Positions 62,701 through 64,000 of a DNA stretch of 64,000 nt are shown piece by piece (position 1 is the first letter of the stretch; every line of letters starts with the position of its first letter). The notes under the pieces were generated by a model. The model was not told the origin of the DNA. It saw only the letters and a program-made list of their open reading frames with translations, and searched no databases. Location of the stretch: contig NC_088110.1 in the NCBI RefSeq assembly GCF_036370855.1, positions 19,711,501 to 19,775,500 of the forward strand, in the 5' to 3' direction. The position numbers and the translations under genes were made by a program. Source of the DNA: Dromaius novaehollandiae. Taxonomy: Eukaryota > Chordata > Aves > Casuariiformes > Dromaiidae.

Positions 62701-63730
62701 CATTTGTGCTTCTCAAACAGCAATAAAGATGAGGTACTAAAGATGGTATACTAACATGTAATACAGACCCAAAAAGTACAGCCTGCCTCTACAGATGCAA
62801 TCCATAAAGAAGATGAATAACATCTGAAGGAAGCTTATCTGTCAAACACTGGGCCAAGATACAGTTTAGATGTTACAGTAACGTAATAAATTAGGTTATT
62901 CTGTTTGGTGCTGAATCCAAAAAATACAACTGCATTGTCAAATGCATTTCAATCTTATTTTTCACAAAGCACATTAGATTACCAGCAAGTAATACCTTTG
63001 GCCTTGTGCTGTGCTAAATGCCAAAGAAAGATGAATCTATGATTTTTCTTTTGTGCCCGAATGCAGTCATTGATTGCTTTGTGATTGTGAAAGTACTGGT
63101 GAGCTTTTAGCCCAGGGTGATGAGGAAGCCAAGCAAATTTACTGCAAGCTTGGACATGCTCATTCCTACAATCTGCAGATTCTTAGCAGCCTCAATGTAG
63201 AGTACATGGAGAATCTGAGCAATTTCCTTGTCTTGCCAAAGTTAACCACATACTGATGAAGTGGTCCCAAGCCATTCTCTGGCTCAACTGTATAAGACAG
63301 AAATCAGGCATAAATTTTACATCCTAGCATGCCTCTGGCTAGAAATTGTATCACAGAATGTAACTGGCCAGCCAGTCATAGCCTAGATTGTAGTGGTTGC
63401 TGAGACAGAATCTATGAGTCCAGATTCTTTTACTCTAAACAGTAAAAATGCATTCTCTTCTGGTCAAGACACACATGCTGGTATGGTTCAAAAACTGAGT
63501 AAAGAACAGATAACTGTAAGGTACTGACACTCTTCCAAGCTCAGTGGGATGTAGTAGAGTCTGTACTGTTTGTGTAAGGAGATATGAGGTTAATTTCTTC
63601 TTACCTGCGCTGAGACGGACAGCTCTTCACTCCTGTAAGTGATGTCTTTCAATACTTCTGACATCTTAAGAGCGGTTTGCACTGATGTTATGTTAATAGC
63701 AGACAGAGTTGTCAACATCAACCCTCGGAG
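39368..63730 (-). CDS. PKD1L2: Polycystin-1-like 2 (PKD1L2), 3' 27 coding exons, 5' part outside window
   Basis: Twenty-seven consecutive exons join in phase to 1,536 codons plus stop, the C-terminal three-fifths of a protein of about 2,460 aa in human. The order is the polycystin-1 family order: REJ/GAIN-type region, GPS, first TM helix, PLAT domain, then ten further TM helices with the polycystin extracellular loop before the last five. Family members are plasma-membrane or ciliary proteins that can pair with PKD2-type channels. The human locus is listed as gene/pseudogene because stop alleles are common, whereas no disabling change is visible here. Two introns have GC-AG ends. The first exon in the window starts in phase 0 at 63730; the missing exons should encode the N-terminal lectin-type domains. 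Exon positions and domains are given in the segment entries that follow. The GCSH start is about 490 bp downstream on the same strand. Confidence 0.97.
42413..45674 (-). CDS. PKD1L2: PKD1L2 segment 7: TM7 to TM10
   Basis: Exons 45674-45541, 44645-44518, 44183-44023 and 42623-42413, residues 1211-1422. Hydrophobic segments include [79 protein letters not shown] and [16 protein letters not shown]. The motif [12 protein letters not shown] before the last is typical of polycystin and PKD2 channels. A CR1 element sits in the intron between the last two exons. Confidence 0.94.
42909..42923 (+). repeat. Poly-T tract in a PKD1L2 intron
   Basis: An unbroken T-run a little over 100 bp before the CR1 element, an A-run on the gene's strand. 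A similar A-run lies at about 41090-41107 in the next intron. No element is recognisable beside the T-run. Confidence 0.7.
43046..43586 (+). mobile_element. CR1 LINE fragment, 5'-truncated
   Basis: About 540 bp of CR1 3' end. Recognisable blocks are ggctgcatctggaatactg, tccagttttgggtccc, ttcagcctggagaa, and the terminal repeat attctgtgattctttga. CR1 is the main LINE of birds and reptiles and normally inserts as 5'-truncated copies. This one is antisense to PKD1L2, in the intron between exons 44183-44023 and 42623-42413. It carries many differences from the CR1 sequence I recall and no intact reverse transcriptase, so it is a dead, fairly old copy. Confidence 0.93.
46694..47021 (-). CDS. PKD1L2: PKD1L2 segment 6: polycystin extracellular loop exon
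   Basis: One 328-nt exon, residues 1102-1210. It holds the core of the polycystin loop domain: [15 protein letters not shown], then the paired cysteine region ending [13 protein letters not shown], then [20 protein letters not shown], the W-G...Y-x-GGGY signature of the family. This loop assembles channel subunits in PKD2-type complexes. The donor GTACCA is weak but the phase agrees on both sides. Confidence 0.95.
47973..51244 (-). CDS. PKD1L2: PKD1L2 segment 5: TM4 to TM6
   Basis: Exons 51244-51013, 50558-50462, 48975-48835 and 48158-47973, residues 883-1101. TM4 is in [20 protein letters not shown], with [11 protein letters not shown] after it. TM5 is in [20 protein letters not shown] and continues [12 protein letters not shown]. 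An acidic, proline-containing cytoplasmic stretch lies between. TM6 is in [15 protein letters not shown], followed by [12 protein letters not shown], the start of the extracellular polycystin loop. The first acceptor is an AAG rather than CAG/TAG; a stop lies just upstream in frame, so this boundary is forced. Confidence 0.93.
52035..54341 (-). CDS. PKD1L2: PKD1L2 segment 4: TM2-TM3 and the large cytoplasmic loop
   Basis: Exons 54341-54142, 53991-53765, 53168-52952 and 52263-52035, residues 592-882. TM2 is in [18 protein letters not shown] and TM3 in [21 protein letters not shown] hydrophilic loop follows, with [20 protein letters not shown] spanning an exon joint. The donor after 53765 is AAAG then GCAAGT, a GC-AG intron. 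Using the nearby GT (in the GTGATA) would delete V-I-K, which the family normally keeps at this place. The end of the loop ([12 protein letters not shown] to [12 protein letters not shown]) looks helical, possibly a coiled coil. Confidence 0.93.
54864..56012 (-). CDS. PKD1L2: PKD1L2 segment 3: PLAT domain
   Basis: Exons 56012-55911, 55698-55520 and 55010-54864, residues 450-591. This is a PLAT/LH2 beta-sandwich, beginning [20 protein letters not shown] and running through [17 protein letters not shown] and [13 protein letters not shown] to [17 protein letters not shown] domains bind lipids and proteins just inside the membrane after TM1. The conserved W, H and N residues of the family are present. 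Confidence 0.93.
56701..57567 (-). CDS. PKD1L2: PKD1L2 segment 2: GPS motif and first transmembrane helix
   Basis: Exons 57567-57374 and 56931-56701, residues 308-449. The GPS shows its usual spaced cysteines and tryptophans (CVFWDE, then GNWNSYGC, then [11 protein letters not shown]). Autoproteolysis in this family occurs at HL|T, and those residues are present, so cleavage is chemically plausible. TM1 follows ([16 protein letters not shown]) and ends in the basic stop-transfer ARRKD. Confidence 0.93.
58010..63730 (-). CDS. PKD1L2: PKD1L2 segment 1: REJ/GAIN-type extracellular region
   Basis: Exons are 63730-63605, 62553-62371, 61342-61218, 60419-60293, 59100-58966 and 58235-58010, residues 1-307 of the window fragment. 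The sequence is rich in Ser/Thr and Asn-x-Ser/Thr sites, as expected outside the cell. Recognisable blocks are [40 protein letters not shown] and [13 protein letters not shown]. These correspond to the region before the GPS in PKD1-like proteins. The exon ending at 60293 has the sequence AAGG then GCAAGT, a GC donor; no GT donor there keeps the frame sensibly. Confidence 0.9.
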
Positions 63731-64000
63731 CTTGGGACAAAAAGGGATAATTAGGCAAAGGAATAAGATGCTAATTAAGACCATGTAAGTAGTGCTACAT
63801 ATTGAAAGCTTAGTTTACTGTAAATTGTGAGGTAGAATAAGACTTCACAACAAGGATCATGTGAACTGATATTAGCTCCCCTGACAAGATGCCACTTCTC
63901 TTAGTTACTATATAATCACTACTATTATGTTACCTCCCAACTCAGAGAATTTATACACTTAACATCCATTAACAGCTAGGAGAGTTACTTGAGAGAATTT
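63731..64000 (-). other. PKD1L2: PKD1L2 intron running off the window
   Basis: Intron sequence upstream of the first exon visible here, with the acceptor CCCAAG just above 63730. I saw no further exon before the edge. Confidence 0.7.

Noticed and set aside
1-64000. tRNA, rRNA, CRISPR array, bacterial operon features
   Set aside because: None seen. The window is vertebrate nuclear DNA, and no cloverleaf with GGTTCRANNCC-type box B or regularly spaced repeats was found by eye.

Overview
The window looks like avian nuclear DNA. Genes have introns, AT-rich non-coding sequence alternates with sharp CpG islands, interspersed repeats are scarce, and the one clear transposon is a 5'-truncated CR1 LINE with the bird-type ATTCTRTGA-like tail. 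Gene order and orientation (C16orf46, GCSH and PKD1L2, all on the minus strand) match human 16q23.2, so this is the orthologous block. Species was not resolved.

Layout, left to right. 1-6.9 kb is mostly non-coding. Its first ~1.1 kb may be the 3' UTR of the plus-strand neighbour (ATMIN by synteny), and a minus-strand exon at about 3.2-3.5 kb resembles the start of C16orf46 exon 2. 6.9-8.6 kb holds C16orf46 (two coding exons, 402 aa), with a CpG-island promoter containing a perfect RFX X-box and an ETS site. 9-14.6 kb has no supported gene. 15.2-16.2 kb carries a single-exon plus-strand glycogen-targeting subunit of protein phosphatase 1 (PPP1R3D/E-like, 315 aa) with a TATA box, inside a CpG island. 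I do not know of a human gene at this position. 16.2-31.2 kb is AT-rich non-coding sequence, probably including the PPP1R3 3' UTR. 31.3-38.9 kb is GCSH (five coding exons, 164 aa). 39.4-63.7 kb is the 3' part of PKD1L2: 27 consecutive coding exons, 1,536 codons plus stop, with the 5' part beyond the right edge.

The genes are not an operon and act separately. GCSH is the lipoylated carrier of the mitochondrial glycine cleavage system. PKD1L2 is an 11-TM polycystin-1-like protein with GPS and PLAT domains. The PPP1R3-like protein would bring PP1 to glycogen. C16orf46 is uncharacterised; its X-box hints at a ciliary role.

I found no wholly new system. The best leads are the second C16orf46-like exon, the extra PPP1R3 gene with its unusual leader, a frame-preserving 36-nt candidate exon in GCSH intron 1, two GC-AG introns in PKD1L2, and the intact reading frame of avian PKD1L2. 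All exon joins were made by eye from splice signals, reading phase and remembered protein families. No alignment or transcript data were used.
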